Notes: generated by a model not told the origin, from the sequence alone. Counted from the first letter of the stretch, positions 1-9,466 are shown. The stretch is DNA of 64,000 nucleotides from Bifidobacterium commune (GCF_900094885.1 NZ_FMBL01000002.1:240638-304637), one strand, 5' to 3'. Translations and numbers: made by a program.

Positions 1-462
1 CCGCGCGGGTCGAAGAACAAGTACGAAATGGACGAAGAAACCGGTCGCATCAAGCTCGACCGCACGCTGTTTACCGCAATGGGCTATCCCGATGACTACG
101 GCTACATTGAGGGAACCCTGGGCGAGGACGGCGATCCGCTCGATGCACTCGTGATGATTCCGAACTCCGTGTTCCCCGGCTGCGTGGTTGAGTGCCGCGC
201 CGTGGGCCTGTACCACATGGAAGACGAAGAGGGTGGCGACGACAAGGTGCTGTGCGTGCCTGCAGACGTACGCTTCGATGACATCAAGGACGTCGACGAC
301 GTCAACAATTACCACAAGGCCGAAATCAAGCACTTCTTCGAGCAGTACAAAGCACTGGAGCCCGGCAAGGAAGTTATGCCCGGCGATTACTGGACCGGTG
401 CTGCCGAAGCTGAAAAGGAAATCAATGCCGCTCGCGAGCGCCTCGCTGGTCAGGCAAAGTGA
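1..462 (+). CDS. ppa: Inorganic pyrophosphatase, family I (5' partial)
   Basis: Soluble inorganic pyrophosphatase hydrolyses diphosphate to two phosphates in the cytoplasm, pulling nucleic acid, protein and lipid synthesis forward. The frame is open from base 1, so the true start lies upstream. Family I active-site segments are visible: the DYGYIEGTLGEDGDPLDALV stretch holds the Asp-Gly-Asp-Pro-Leu-Asp signature with metal-binding aspartates, and a later DVNNYHKAEIKHFFEQYK block is typical of the C-terminal part. The 153 visible residues plus a short missing N-terminus fit the usual length of about 165-175. The ATG at 28 is internal. A hairpin terminator follows about 90 bases downstream, so this is the end of its transcript. 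Confidence 0.95.
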   Translation, partial: PRGSKNKYEMDEETGRIKLDRTLFTAMGYPDDYGYIEGTLGEDGDPLDALVMIPNSVFPGCVVECRAVGLYHMEDEEGGDDKVLCVPADVRFDDIKDVDDVNNYHKAEIKHFFEQYKALEPGKEVMPGDYWTGAAEAEKEINAARERLAGQAK

Positions 463-551
463 CATGTCTGATTTGAAAGACGAGCGATATCGCTTCAACG
501 GCTACATCCACAGATAGCTGTCCGGATCAACCGCCTTTCCACGATTTGAGA

Positions 552-588
552 CCGGAACGCGCAATATGCAGCGTTCCGGTTTTCTGTT
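552..588 (+). terminator. Rho-independent terminator after ppa
   Basis: A nine-base inverted repeat, CCGGAACGC (552-560) and GCGTTCCGG (571-579), is followed by a T-rich tail TTTTCTGTTTC. It lies about 90 bases after the ppa stop and fits an intrinsic terminator. Confidence 0.85.
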
Positions 589-1012
589 TCTTGAATCATC
601 CCAGATACCTAGGCTGTCGAGATCACCGATCCCCGAACCACCGACGATGCCGTCCAACCCACCCATATCGTTTAAGTCGTTTACAGCTTACGAAACAGTA
701 AGCAACAACAGGAATCAAGCCATGACGGACAACAAAACGTAGCGCGCACCGACGGACAGAAAAAATTCCACGACATACATTCAAGCCTCGGACTATAGTG
801 TTCCTCGTACAGATGGCATGTGAACTGCGTTCACATAGGGAATTCAAAGCCGGATACGAATAAGTCATCGGCAGTTCTCAATGCCCAACACGAGGCGCAG
901 GCGGGATTGACCGTCGAGGCCCATCCGTGCACAGCAGATGTCAACGATTGCGGATTACGTCGTTGCCGAGCATGAAACCGCGGATGAACAACACGGAAGC
1001 GCACACCTACTG
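589..1012. other. Intergenic region upstream of mntP
   Basis: No convincing gene is seen. A possible -10 element TATAGT lies at 794-799. It is followed at 818-836 by an inverted repeat of 8-base arms, ATGTGAAC and GTTCACAT, three bases apart. The long untranslated leader before mntP made a yybP-ykoY (Mn) riboswitch worth looking for, but I do not see its conserved core. The inverted repeat could be an operator or a leader hairpin. Confidence 0.5.
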
Positions 1013-1582
1013 ATGATTATCGAAATTTTTCTTATCGCCGTGTCCGTTTCGATGGACGCTTTTGCCGTTGCCATCGGCAAGGGGCTGGCCACCAAGCGCG
1101 TAAAGCCCCTTAATGCACTCAAAACCGGACTTTGGTTCGGTGGATTTCAAGCGCTCTTCCCCGTCCTCGGCTACTTCTTCGCCTCGCTGTTCGGCAAATA
1201 CCTCGAAGTTGTGGACCACTGGATTATCTTCGCCATGCTCGCATTGATCGGCGGCAACATGATTCGCGAGGCGCTTGGAGAGCCCGAGGAGGACGCCAAG
1301 GAAACACCGCAGTTCGACTGGCGCCACATGGCTCCACTCGCGGTTGCATGCAGCATCGATGCCTTTGCCGTTGGAGTCAGTTTCCAGTTCATGCCGATTA
1401 ACATCTGGGTTGCAGCAGGCGTCATCGGCGTCATCACAGGGGCATTCTCGGTGGCCGGTCTTTACTTGGGCCACTTCATCGGCGTGAAATGGCAGCAGGT
1501 CGCACAGATCGGCGGCGGTGTCGTCCTGATTCTCATCGGTCTGAAAACACTGCTGGAACATCTCGGCTTCATCACCTGGTAA
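1013..1582 (+). CDS. mntP: Manganese efflux pump MntP
   Basis: MntP is a small inner-membrane pump that exports Mn2+ and protects against manganese overload. The protein (189 residues from this start) has six hydrophobic segments and the duplicated family motif: SVSMDAFAVAIGKG near the N-terminus and ACSIDAFAVGVSF in the middle, each carrying the conserved Asp in a membrane segment. I chose ATG 1013 because it places the first motif about ten residues from the start, as in known MntP proteins. An in-frame ATG at 938 would add 25 residues with no family counterpart. The gene stands alone, with a long leader upstream and a convergent membrane-protein gene downstream. Confidence 0.9.
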   Translation: MIIEIFLIAVSVSMDAFAVAIGKGLATKRVKPLNALKTGLWFGGFQALFPVLGYFFASLFGKYLEVVDHWIIFAMLALIGGNMIREALGEPEEDAKETPQFDWRHMAPLAVACSIDAFAVGVSFQFMPINIWVAAGVIGVITGAFSVAGLYLGHFIGVKWQQVAQIGGGVVLILIGLKTLLEHLGFITW

Positions 1583-1653
1583 CTGCCCGGTTCACTTACC
1601 GTCAACAGCCGTGCCCTGCCTGATATCGCAGGTCAATTCGCATCAATTGCAAT

Positions 1654-1695
1654 CGGCCGCGCACGTCGTAGTCCAAGATACGACATGCGCGGCCG
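1654..1695. terminator. Long hairpin between convergent genes
   Basis: An inverted repeat of 17-base arms (1654-1670 and 1679-1695) with one mismatch and an 8-base loop lies between mntP and the convergent gene at 1722-2567. It is very G+C rich (CGGCCGCGCA core) and lacks a clear T tract in either direction. It probably serves as a shared terminator or transcript-end stabiliser. Confidence 0.6.
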
Positions 1696-1721
1696 AACGA
1701 ATAACAGCCAGATGTCCTCCG

Positions 1722-2567
1722 TCAGCCGACGAAGAAAAGCAATGCGACCAGCGCCAGAAAAACGACGAACCCACCGCACATCACCGAAGCAAGACCCATG
1801 GCCGCGCACGATTGATGCGAACGGTCATGCTTGACCGGCACCGAGGATGAAACACTCATAGAAGCAACATAATCCTTCCACCAGCGCGTTGACGCCCACG
1901 ACAGTCCGGAGAACAAAACGATTGCAACCGCCAAGACAATCACTACGACCAGCGGGCCGTGCATTCCCCAGACATTGGTCCCGATGTAACGGAAGAGCAG
2001 CGGCGACAGAACCCATCCCGAACTGGCAACCAACGCAACATCAAGCATCAGACTGTGAGACATGGAACGCACCATATCCGTGCGGTTCCGTCGCAGCATT
2101 TGCTGCAGGAAGCCCGCAACAACAAAGACAACAAGCGTCAAAAGCAGGGCGAACGCCCAAATCGCGTACAGGCTGTTCAACAGGGTTGGATAGATAGCAA
2201 CAGCCGCGGCTCGGAACGTCCTACCGGCGGCATCCAACTGGTCGATTTCAGGCAAAGCATCCATCACCATCAGCTGGGTGGCAAAAATCATGATGACCCC
2301 GCCAATCGCTCCCACAACGGCATCAACGACATTGCTATACAAAGGCCACATCCCCATGATCGCAATCATCAAAATCAAGGCAGTCGCAGTTGAAATGCCG
2401 AGTGCGAACTGCCGGCCAACAAAGCAGGAAGCAAGCGAAGACACCGCAATGAGGGCATAAACGGCAATCTCAAGCATCACCATTCGCCTCGTCGACCCCT
2501 TCATCGCAGCGTCATTCAAGGGAGTTTCGGAGTCATTCACCGATTCCATAGTCTTCACAGTTCCCAT
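1722..2567 (-). CDS. Multi-pass membrane protein of unknown function
   Basis: I do not recognise a family. The 281-residue protein has a hydrophilic N-terminus of about 28 residues and then roughly seven hydrophobic segments (about 32-50, 55-77, 80-103, 122-152, 170-190, 205-226 and 255-280). Short charged loops such as RRNRTDMVRS separate them. There is no signal peptide, no catalytic motif and no clear transporter signature. Start choice is uncertain: ATG 2567 has AAAAGG too close to it, while the Met at 2549 has a weak GAAG before it. It is monocistronic between mntP (convergent) and glnR (divergent). Confidence 0.7.
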   Translation of the reverse strand: MGTVKTMESVNDSETPLNDAAMKGSTRRMVMLEIAVYALIAVSSLASCFVGRQFALGISTATALILMIAIMGMWPLYSNVVDAVVGAIGGVIMIFATQLMVMDALPEIDQLDAAGRTFRAAAVAIYPTLLNSLYAIWAFALLLTLVVFVVAGFLQQMLRRNRTDMVRSMSHSLMLDVALVASSGWVLSPLLFRYIGTNVWGMHGPLVVVIVLAVAIVLFSGLSWASTRWWKDYVASMSVSSSVPVKHDRSHQSCAAMGLASVMCGGFVVFLALVALLFFVG

Positions 2568-2943
2568 CCTTTTCGCTTAAGCCCGCAGCGAGCGCAATGT
2601 TCCGTCATTGTCGTTCACAGCAATAACCATCGTGAATTGCATCCCGCCTTACTTTCTCATCTGTGCCATTGTAGACACGGAAATCCGGTCATCCAAAGTC
2701 CTGCCGCCCAATCGTTTGCGGAATTTCAAAGCCATTGAAACCCCGACGTAACACCGCCGACACATACAGGGGTTTCCATAGGGCTATATGGTACCTGCCT
2801 GTGTCCACAACCGGCAGGTACAATGCATGAATACTGCATGAACCCCAATGATGCCCCTTTTGGTGTCAAGCTATGCGCTAACCGGTCGTCAACGGACGGG
2901 TTGATGAAGCCTTTGAGGTCGTGCTTGAGCAGAAAGGGGCTCA
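2568..2943. other. Divergent intergenic region with promoter and inverted repeat before glnR
   Basis: No gene is seen. A 9-base-arm inverted repeat, GTACCTGCC (2791-2799) and GGCAGGTAC (2813-2821), overlaps a good -10 element TACAAT (2819-2824). No good -35 is evident, which is common for activated promoters. Transcription from here would give a leader of about 115 bases for the regulator at 2944. Confidence 0.5.
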
Positions 2944-3726
2944 ATGACGGATTTGACGTTGATGACGATGGCCCCTCGTCCTGCAGGAGTTTTGCCAAGC
3001 CTTACGCTGCTCTCCTATCGCGTACGGGTGCTGCCGATGGAAGCGGCGAGCATTGTGAAACTGCCGGAAAACACCATTCTTTTCCTCGACGCCCGGGACG
3101 ATCTGGCCAATGCCAAAACGCTGTGCAATCTCATTCATGCTTCTGGACTCGCAGTCCCTGTAATTCCTGTCGTCACCGAAGGCGGATTCGCCGCCATCAA
3201 TCTCCAGTGGGGTGTGGCGGACGTGGTGGTCAGCAACGCTTCACCAGCCGAGGTCGAGGGCCGGTTGCGACTGGTTTCGGAACGTTGCCGCTCGGTTCCT
3301 TCGGCGTCACGCACCACACACAACACCAGCGACAACGAAGAAAGCGGACGAATCCGTTCCGGCGATCTGGTGGTGGATACCAACGGCTACACCACAACGC
3401 TCAACGGCGAACCGGTCAATCTGGCATACAAAGAATTCGAGCTGCTCAAATATCTGGTCCAGCATCCGCACCGGGTCTTTACCCGCGCCCAGCTGCTGCA
3501 AGAGGTGTGGGGCTATGACTATTACGGCGGCACACGTACCGTCGATGTCCACGTACGTCGTCTGCGCGCCAAGCTCGGCGGTGAATACGAACATCTGATT
3601 GGCACGGTACGCAACGTCGGCTACCGTTTCGACCCGCCGGAAGATGGTGCGTCGAACGGCGATGACGACGTCCAGGGCAGCGACGATGCCGGCGAGGAAA
3701 ACAACTGCGCAGACGGTGATGCCTGA
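2944..3726 (+). CDS. glnR: GlnR-type atypical response regulator (nitrogen control)
   Basis: This is an OmpR/PhoB-class transcription factor with the layout of actinobacterial GlnR, the global nitrogen regulator. The N-terminal receiver-like domain (about 1-125) matches GlnR in features such as LPSLTLLSYRVRVLP, ILFLDARDDL, VVTEGGFAAI and WGVADVVVSNASPAEVEGRL. It keeps one Asp (residue 49) but lacks the usual phosphorylation pocket. The winged helix-turn-helix (about 140-240) includes YKEFELLKYL, RVFTRAQLLQEVWGYDYYG and TVDVHVRRLRAKLG, ending in NVGYRF. An acidic tail of about 20 residues follows. AGAAAGGGG lies a few bases before ATG 2944. No sensor kinase gene is adjacent, as expected for an orphan regulator. 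Confidence 0.85.
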   Translation: MTDLTLMTMAPRPAGVLPSLTLLSYRVRVLPMEAASIVKLPENTILFLDARDDLANAKTLCNLIHASGLAVPVIPVVTEGGFAAINLQWGVADVVVSNASPAEVEGRLRLVSERCRSVPSASRTTHNTSDNEESGRIRSGDLVVDTNGYTTTLNGEPVNLAYKEFELLKYLVQHPHRVFTRAQLLQEVWGYDYYGGTRTVDVHVRRLRAKLGGEYEHLIGTVRNVGYRFDPPEDGASNGDDDVQGSDDAGEENNCADGDA

Positions 3727-3885
3727 CGATGGCGGGCCGCTTGGATCGTCGTGCCGCGCATCATCAAATCGACACGGAACACCTAGGGCACTGATACAGA
3801 TGAGGCACACAGGCCGCAACCAGCGGAGCGCAATCCGGCCGGTTCAGCCCTGCCCATGCAGGCATAGCGAAAGGAACGAAAAGCC

Positions 3886-4554
3886 ATGCCAAGGGAAACC
3901 ACGCAGCAACGCAGTGATCGCATCCACGCCGAATACGCTGTGCTGTGTCGGATGTTCCCCGAAGCGATCTGCACACTCGACTTCCAGACACCGTTCCAAC
4001 TGCTCGTCGCCACCGTTCTGAGCGCACAGACCACGGATGTAAGGGTCAACAGCGTCACACCAGAACTGTTCAGCAACTACGGCACCCCAGAAACACTTGC
4101 GGTGGCCAATCCGGAGCACATCGAAGACATCATTCATCCGCTGGGCTTCTACCACACGAAGTCAGCTCATATCATCAAACTCGCTAACCAAATCGTCAGC
4201 GATTTCAACGGTATTGTGCCACAAACCATGGAAGAGCTGACCAAACTCGCCGGCGTCGGGCGTAAAACGGCGAACGTCGTTTTGGGTGATGCGTTTGATG
4301 TTCCTGGGTTCCCCGTCGACACGCATGTCATCCGTGTGACGGGACGCTTGCGTTGGCGCACCGATTGGCGTGACAAGCACCCCGATCCGGTTAAGGTCGA
4401 AAAAGAAATCACCCAATATTTCGAACCGTCGGAGTGGTCGGATCTTTCACATCGACTCATTCTTTTCGGACGCACCGTCTGTACGGCCCGCAACCCCGAC
4501 TGCGAATCGTGCCTGCTGAACGATACATGCCCAAGCGCCGGGCATCCGCTCTGA
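3886..4554 (+). CDS. nth: Endonuclease III (DNA glycosylase/AP lyase)
   Basis: Endonuclease III removes oxidised pyrimidines from DNA and cleaves the resulting abasic site, in base excision repair. The 222 residues match the family length. The helix-hairpin-helix LAGVGRKTANVVLGDAF carries the catalytic Lys, and VDTHV carries the catalytic Asp. Four cysteines at the C-terminus spaced C-x6-C-x2-C-x5-C form the 4Fe-4S loop. LVATVLSAQTTD near residue 40 is also diagnostic. The start has AAAGGAACG upstream. It lies about 160 bases after glnR on the same strand and could be read with it, though no functional link is apparent. Confidence 0.96.
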   Translation: MPRETTQQRSDRIHAEYAVLCRMFPEAICTLDFQTPFQLLVATVLSAQTTDVRVNSVTPELFSNYGTPETLAVANPEHIEDIIHPLGFYHTKSAHIIKLANQIVSDFNGIVPQTMEELTKLAGVGRKTANVVLGDAFDVPGFPVDTHVIRVTGRLRWRTDWRDKHPDPVKVEKEITQYFEPSEWSDLSHRLILFGRTVCTARNPDCESCLLNDTCPSAGHPL

Positions 4555-4801
4555 TGCCATGAAAACACCAACCAACGGCCTGCCATTGAGGCCCGCCCAA
4601 GAACTAGTAAACATGCGCCGCCATCGTTTCCGCCATTCGCAACAACAAACCACCGAAGCTTTAACTCGACAACAACACCTCGCCTCTCGCAACGAAACCA
4701 ACCTGCGTCTGCGTACGGAATTCGGGCAACCAATGCCCCAGACTGACATTTTTGGATGATTGTCAGCAATCGTTCAGGACCAGATAGTAAGGTAATAGCT
4801 C

Positions 4802-6331
4802 ATGTCAAGACACGCACAACGCTCAAACGCACCAGTAAAGAGTCTGGTGTTCGTCGTTGTTGCCTTCATATTGATCGCTTCCGCCGGCTTCACTCTGATC
4901 CGTTGGAACAGGAACTCAGACAATATGACGATTGCGCTCCATTCCGGTTCGGAAGTGACGGTTGGATTGGACAGCACAGCGCCGAAATCACTCGACATTC
5001 GGACGACACCGGGCAAGGAGCTGGATCAGACCCTGCTTGGAAATGTTTACGAAACGCTGATCGGACGTGATGAAAACAACAGACTTGTTCCCTCAATCGC
5101 AAAAAGCTGGAAAGTTTCCAAGGATGGGCTCGATTACACGTTCACGTTGAACAACGATATGCGCTTCGCCAACGGCAACGCACTCGACTCCACCGATGTG
5201 GTCTATTCGCTGCAACAGATCATCCAAAACAACTTTGTGGGCGCCCAAGACCTGTCGGATCTCAAAACCGTCAAGAACCCCGACACCTCCACTGTGCAGA
5301 TTACGCTCAACAACCCCAATCCGAGATTGTTACGAGCGTTGTCATCACGGGCGGGAATCGTGTATGATGCGAATTCCAACACCAACTACGCCAAGCAGAC
5401 ATGCGGAAGCGGTCCCTTCACCGTACGAAGCTTCGACCCGGGCAGTTCCATCGTCCTCGCGCGAAATTCCATGTATTGGAAGGACCAAGCCGCAAGCTCA
5501 CAGATAACGATCCGCCATTACAGCGATGCCGACGCCCTTCACGCTGCACTCAACAGCAGAGAAATTCAACTGGCCGTCCTGCGCCCCTCTGACTCACCGC
5601 AGCCGTTCAAGGAAAGCAAAAACGTCACCGTTGCAAAGGGATTGACGACATCCAAGGTGGTGCTGGCCCTGAACAACAATGCCGATTCGATTTTTTCCGA
5701 CAGCCATGCGCGCAAAGCGGTTCGTTATATCATCGACAACAAGAAGATAGCCCAAAATCAGCCCAATGCAGCCTCCGCATTAAGCGGTCCCATCAGTCCG
5801 CTCGAGCCAGGCTACGATGATTTGTCTGAACTTTTCCCTCACAACCTCACCGAGGGACAGAACGACATCAGCTATTTCAGCCCCTCCTACATCGGCACTA
5901 TCACACTTCTGGTGCCGAATGAGTACGCTTCCCTCGGGCAACAAGTTGCCGACCAGCTTAAGAACACACGGCTCAATCCCGTGGTTCAGGTAGTCGACGA
6001 CCAAATGTTCGCGCAACGAATCGCAGCGGGCGATTACAAAATGGCGATTACCTCGATGGGGGGCTTCAACGATACCGGAGCGTTCGCCAACGGAGCCTTC
6101 GGCTATCAGAACGGTCAGGCCCAGCAGGATTACCGCAAGGCGCTAGCCTCCACCAATGACGTCGATTATCAGACCAACCTGCGCGCATACTCAAAAACCG
6201 TAAGTGCCGACGCCGCCAGTGCTTGGCTTTACACGGAAAGCAGCATGGTCGCCACAAAAGACAACGTCACCGGTTATCCGGAAAACATGACCGACGAACT
6301 CCTGCCATTGCACAACATAAGGCTAAAGTAG
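4802..6331 (+). CDS. Membrane-anchored solute-binding protein, peptide/nickel ABC family (SBP_bac_5)
   Basis: This resembles the extracellular binding proteins of oligopeptide/dipeptide ABC importers. The 509 residues contain the family opening block LLGNVYETLIGRDENNRLVP followed by SIAKSWKVSKDGLDYTFTL, then ANGNALDSTDVVYSLQQI and a long alpha/beta body. Residues 11-33 form a single hydrophobic helix after a basic start, but no lipobox cysteine is present. The protein is therefore predicted to be held by an uncleaved signal anchor rather than as a lipoprotein. No permease or ATPase genes are adjacent, so its transporter partner and ligand are unknown. AAGGTAA lies about nine bases before ATG 4802. 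Confidence 0.85.
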   Translation: MSRHAQRSNAPVKSLVFVVVAFILIASAGFTLIRWNRNSDNMTIALHSGSEVTVGLDSTAPKSLDIRTTPGKELDQTLLGNVYETLIGRDENNRLVPSIAKSWKVSKDGLDYTFTLNNDMRFANGNALDSTDVVYSLQQIIQNNFVGAQDLSDLKTVKNPDTSTVQITLNNPNPRLLRALSSRAGIVYDANSNTNYAKQTCGSGPFTVRSFDPGSSIVLARNSMYWKDQAASSQITIRHYSDADALHAALNSREIQLAVLRPSDSPQPFKESKNVTVAKGLTTSKVVLALNNNADSIFSDSHARKAVRYIIDNKKIAQNQPNAASALSGPISPLEPGYDDLSELFPHNLTEGQNDISYFSPSYIGTITLLVPNEYASLGQQVADQLKNTRLNPVVQVVDDQMFAQRIAAGDYKMAITSMGGFNDTGAFANGAFGYQNGQAQQDYRKALASTNDVDYQTNLRAYSKTVSADAASAWLYTESSMVATKDNVTGYPENMTDELLPLHNIRLK

Positions 6332-6453
6332 TTTCAATCTCACGGGTTGCCGATACGACCTTTTCTCATCGCTTCGTAGCACGATTTCTTTTTCGTCCGT
6401 ATCAGTGAGCAACCCTTCGTTGATGTCACTGTTTCTTTCTAACATTGGGTCTT

Positions 6454-9201
6454 ATGACTGATCAGGACAATAGCACTATCAACGCAAGCCTTTCACCGCT
6501 CCCCGACAGAGTCGGCGTGGACGGCCTGGAAGACAAATGGCGCACCGAATGGGACGGCGACGGCACCTACCATTTTGACATCCCGCGCGACGGAAACGGT
6601 GAACCGGACCGCAAGGCCGTTTACTCCATCGACACCCCGCCTCCCACCGTTTCCGGTAGCCTGCACGTAGGTCATGTTTTCTCTTATACCCACACCGATG
6701 TCATCGCCCGTTACGAGCGCATGAAGGGCAAGCACGTCTTCTACCCAATGGGTTGGGACGACAACGGTCTGCCCACCGAACGCCGTGTGCAGAACTACTA
6801 CGGTGTGCGCGTGGATACCTCGTTGAAGTACGATCCTGATTTCAAGCCGCCGTTTGAGGGAACGCAAGGCAAGAAACTGGACGCTCGCGACCAGGTGCCG
6901 GTGAGCCGTAAGAACTTCGTTGAGCTGTGCGAACGGTTGACCAAGGAAGACGAAAAGCTGTTCGAGGAGCTGTGGCGCTCCTTGGGCATGTCCATCGACT
7001 GGCGTCAGACCTACAACACCATCGGCAAGATGCCGCAGCGTGTGGCTCAGAAGGCGTTCCTGCGCAACCTTGCACGCGGCGAGGCCTATCAGAAGGATGC
7101 GCCCGGCCTGTGGGACGTCACCTTCCAGACCGCAGTGGCACAGGCTGAGCTGGAAAGCCGAGAATACGACGGCTTCTACCATCGAATCGCATTCCGCTTC
7201 GAGGACGGCACGCCTCTGTACATCGAGACCACGCGTCCCGAATTGCTGCCCGCCTGCGGCGCTCTGATCGCCAACCCTGACGACGAACGCTACCAAAAGT
7301 ACTTTGGCGAGTATGTCTACTCACCACTGTTCAAGGTGAAGGTTCCGGTTCTCGCCCACCCCGCCGCCGAAATGGACAAGGGCGCGGGCATCGCGATGTG
7401 CTGCACCTTCGGAGACCAGACCGATATCGAATGGTGGCGTGATCTGAGCCTGCCTACCCGTCCGATCATCCAACGCAACGGCCGTATCATCGCGGACGTG
7501 CCGGATTGGATTACCGACGAAAGCGGCAAGGCCATCTTCGAAGAAATGGAAAGCAAAACCACCTTCTCTGCTCGCAAGGTCGTCGTAGATTACCTGCGCG
7601 AATCCGGCGACTTGGATGGCGAACCGAAGCCGACCAAACGTATGACGAACTTCTATGAAAAGGGTGACAAACCGCTTGAAATCGTGACTTCACGCCAGTG
7701 GTACATCAAGAACGGCGGCACCGACATGAAGCTTCGCGCAGAACTGTTGGAACGCGGCAAGGAACTGCAATTCCACCCAGATTTCATGCGCGTGCGCTAT
7801 GAGAACTGGGTCAACGGCCTCAACGGCGATTGGTTGATTTCACGCCAACGCTTCTTCGGCGTCCCCTTCCCGCTGTGGTATCCGATCGACGCGAACGGCG
7901 AGACGGATTACAACCATCCGATCACCCCTTCGGAGGATCGCCTGCCGATCGACCCGACCAACGACACTCCCGAAGGCTTCTCGGAAGACCAGCGCGATGT
8001 GCCCGGCGGATTCACGGCCGAGCAAGACATCATGGACACCTGGGCCACTTCCTCGCTTACTCCGCAAATTGTCACGCACTGGGAAGAGCCCGATCAGGGA
8101 AGCAAGGATCTGTTCAAGGCCACGTTCCCGATGGATCTGCGCCCGCAAGGCCAGGACATCATCCGCACATGGCTCTTCAGCACAGTCGATCGCGCACAGC
8201 TTGAGAACAAGTGCCTGCCATGGGAGCATGCCGCGCTTTCGGGCTGGATTCTCGATCCCGACCACAAGAAGATGTCGAAATCCAAGGGCAACGTGGTCGT
8301 ACCAAAGGAACCGATAGACAAGTACGGTGCCGACGCAGTGCGATACTGGGCCGCTTCCGCCAAGCTCGGTCTAGACGCCACCTATGACGAGGGACAGATG
8401 AAGATCGGCCGTCGTCTTGCAATCAAGCTGCTCAACGCCACCAAGTTCGCTCTAGCCATCGGCCGTGAAGACGAGAACCATCACGTCGGTTCCGCTGCAA
8501 ACATCGCTTGGAATCCGGCGGACGTCACCGAGCCGCTCGACCGCGCGGTGATGAAGCGTCTGGCTTCCGTCGTTCGCGAGGCGACCGCTTCGATGGACGC
8601 ATACGAGCATTCCAAGGCTCTCGAAACCATCGAAACCTTCTTCTGGCAGTTCTGCGACGATTACATTGAGCTGGTGAAGAACCGCGCTTACGGCACCGCC
8701 GATTCCACCGACCAGCCCCCTTCAGAGGCGGCCGTGAAGTCCGCCCGCACCACGCTGGGCTTGGGACTCGAGGCCTTTGCACGTCTCTTCGCGCCGTATC
8801 TGCCGTTCGCCACCGAAGAGGTCTGGCACTGGATGCACGCTGGAGAAGGTTCGGTCCACACCGCCGCTTGGCCGACAGCCGACCTATATAAGGCTGCGGC
8901 AGCGGATGCCGACCCGAACACGCTCATTTGGGCCGGCAAGGCATTGGCTGAGCTTCGCGGTTTGAAGTCGCAGGCCAAAGTTTCCATGAAAACGCCGATT
9001 CTCAAGGCAACCCTGAACGCGTCGGAAGCCGGCAAGAAGGCCGTCGAATCAAGCTTAATCGACATCGCAGAAGCAGGCAAGGTCACCGGTCCGCTTACAG
9101 TCGCACTCGACGAGTCGAGTGACACCAGCGACGGTGATATCACCGTCAAGGTCAGCGATTCCGAGCTCGGCGAACCTCCGGCCAAGAAGCCCAAGAACTA
9201 A
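6454..9201 (+). CDS. valS: Valine-tRNA ligase
   Basis: Class I aminoacyl-tRNA synthetase that charges tRNA-Val and edits misactivated threonine. The 915 residues show the HIGH-type motif in PPTVSGSLHVGHVFSYTHTD, the KMSKSKGNVVVPKEPIDKYG signature for ATP binding, and the WMHAG region of the anticodon-binding domain near the C-terminus. The block GWDDNGLPTERRVQNYYGVR marks the archaeal-like ValS subtype that actinobacteria carry, without a long C-terminal coiled coil. I chose ATG 6454; a TTG at 6445 would add three residues. The gene follows the solute-binding protein by about 120 bases and ends before a strong hairpin shared with a convergent gene. Confidence 0.97.
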   Translation: MTDQDNSTINASLSPLPDRVGVDGLEDKWRTEWDGDGTYHFDIPRDGNGEPDRKAVYSIDTPPPTVSGSLHVGHVFSYTHTDVIARYERMKGKHVFYPMGWDDNGLPTERRVQNYYGVRVDTSLKYDPDFKPPFEGTQGKKLDARDQVPVSRKNFVELCERLTKEDEKLFEELWRSLGMSIDWRQTYNTIGKMPQRVAQKAFLRNLARGEAYQKDAPGLWDVTFQTAVAQAELESREYDGFYHRIAFRFEDGTPLYIETTRPELLPACGALIANPDDERYQKYFGEYVYSPLFKVKVPVLAHPAAEMDKGAGIAMCCTFGDQTDIEWWRDLSLPTRPIIQRNGRIIADVPDWITDESGKAIFEEMESKTTFSARKVVVDYLRESGDLDGEPKPTKRMTNFYEKGDKPLEIVTSRQWYIKNGGTDMKLRAELLERGKELQFHPDFMRVRYENWVNGLNGDWLISRQRFFGVPFPLWYPIDANGETDYNHPITPSEDRLPIDPTNDTPEGFSEDQRDVPGGFTAEQDIMDTWATSSLTPQIVTHWEEPDQGSKDLFKATFPMDLRPQGQDIIRTWLFSTVDRAQLENKCLPWEHAALSGWILDPDHKKMSKSKGNVVVPKEPIDKYGADAVRYWAASAKLGLDATYDEGQMKIGRRLAIKLLNATKFALAIGREDENHHVGSAANIAWNPADVTEPLDRAVMKRLASVVREATASMDAYEHSKALETIETFFWQFCDDYIELVKNRAYGTADSTDQPPSEAAVKSARTTLGLGLEAFARLFAPYLPFATEEVWHWMHAGEGSVHTAAWPTADLYKAAAADADPNTLIWAGKALAELRGLKSQAKVSMKTPILKATLNASEAGKKAVESSLIDIAEAGKVTGPLTVALDESSDTSDGDITVKVSDSELGEPPAKKPKN

Positions 9202-9232
9202 TGGGCTACGCCGCAAGGCACATAACGAGATA

Positions 9233-9278
9233 AAGAAGGGACTGCACTGATTGAAAGTGCAGCCCCTTCTTTTGTTTA
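9233..9278 (+). terminator. Terminator after valS
   Basis: The arms AAGAAGGG-ACTGCAC and GTGCAG-CCCCTTCTT (9233-9271) form a long hairpin followed by TTTGTTT. The A-rich left flank could also stop transcription from the convergent chorismate mutase gene. Confidence 0.9.
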
Positions 9279-9466
9279 TCGTGTGCGTAGCAATCTATCG
9301 TTCCACGCCAGCACTGCCTTCATCTTCAGAAGGCATTAGGCTCGGCCATCCAAGTCGGCAGGAAAACTACAGACAGCTTCACACAGATCCATCAGTATCC
9401 CGACCTAGGATGCAAACCCATTGCCAGATGCAGTGCCAGATTCCCTACCAGACCCAACGCAAGTCC

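Noticed and set aside
589..1012. yybP-ykoY Mn riboswitch before mntP
   Set aside because: The long leader is suggestive, but the conserved riboswitch core could not be found by eye.
4559..4759. Small frame of 66 codons after nth
   Set aside because: No ribosome site, no recognisable family and a biased composition; treated as noncoding.
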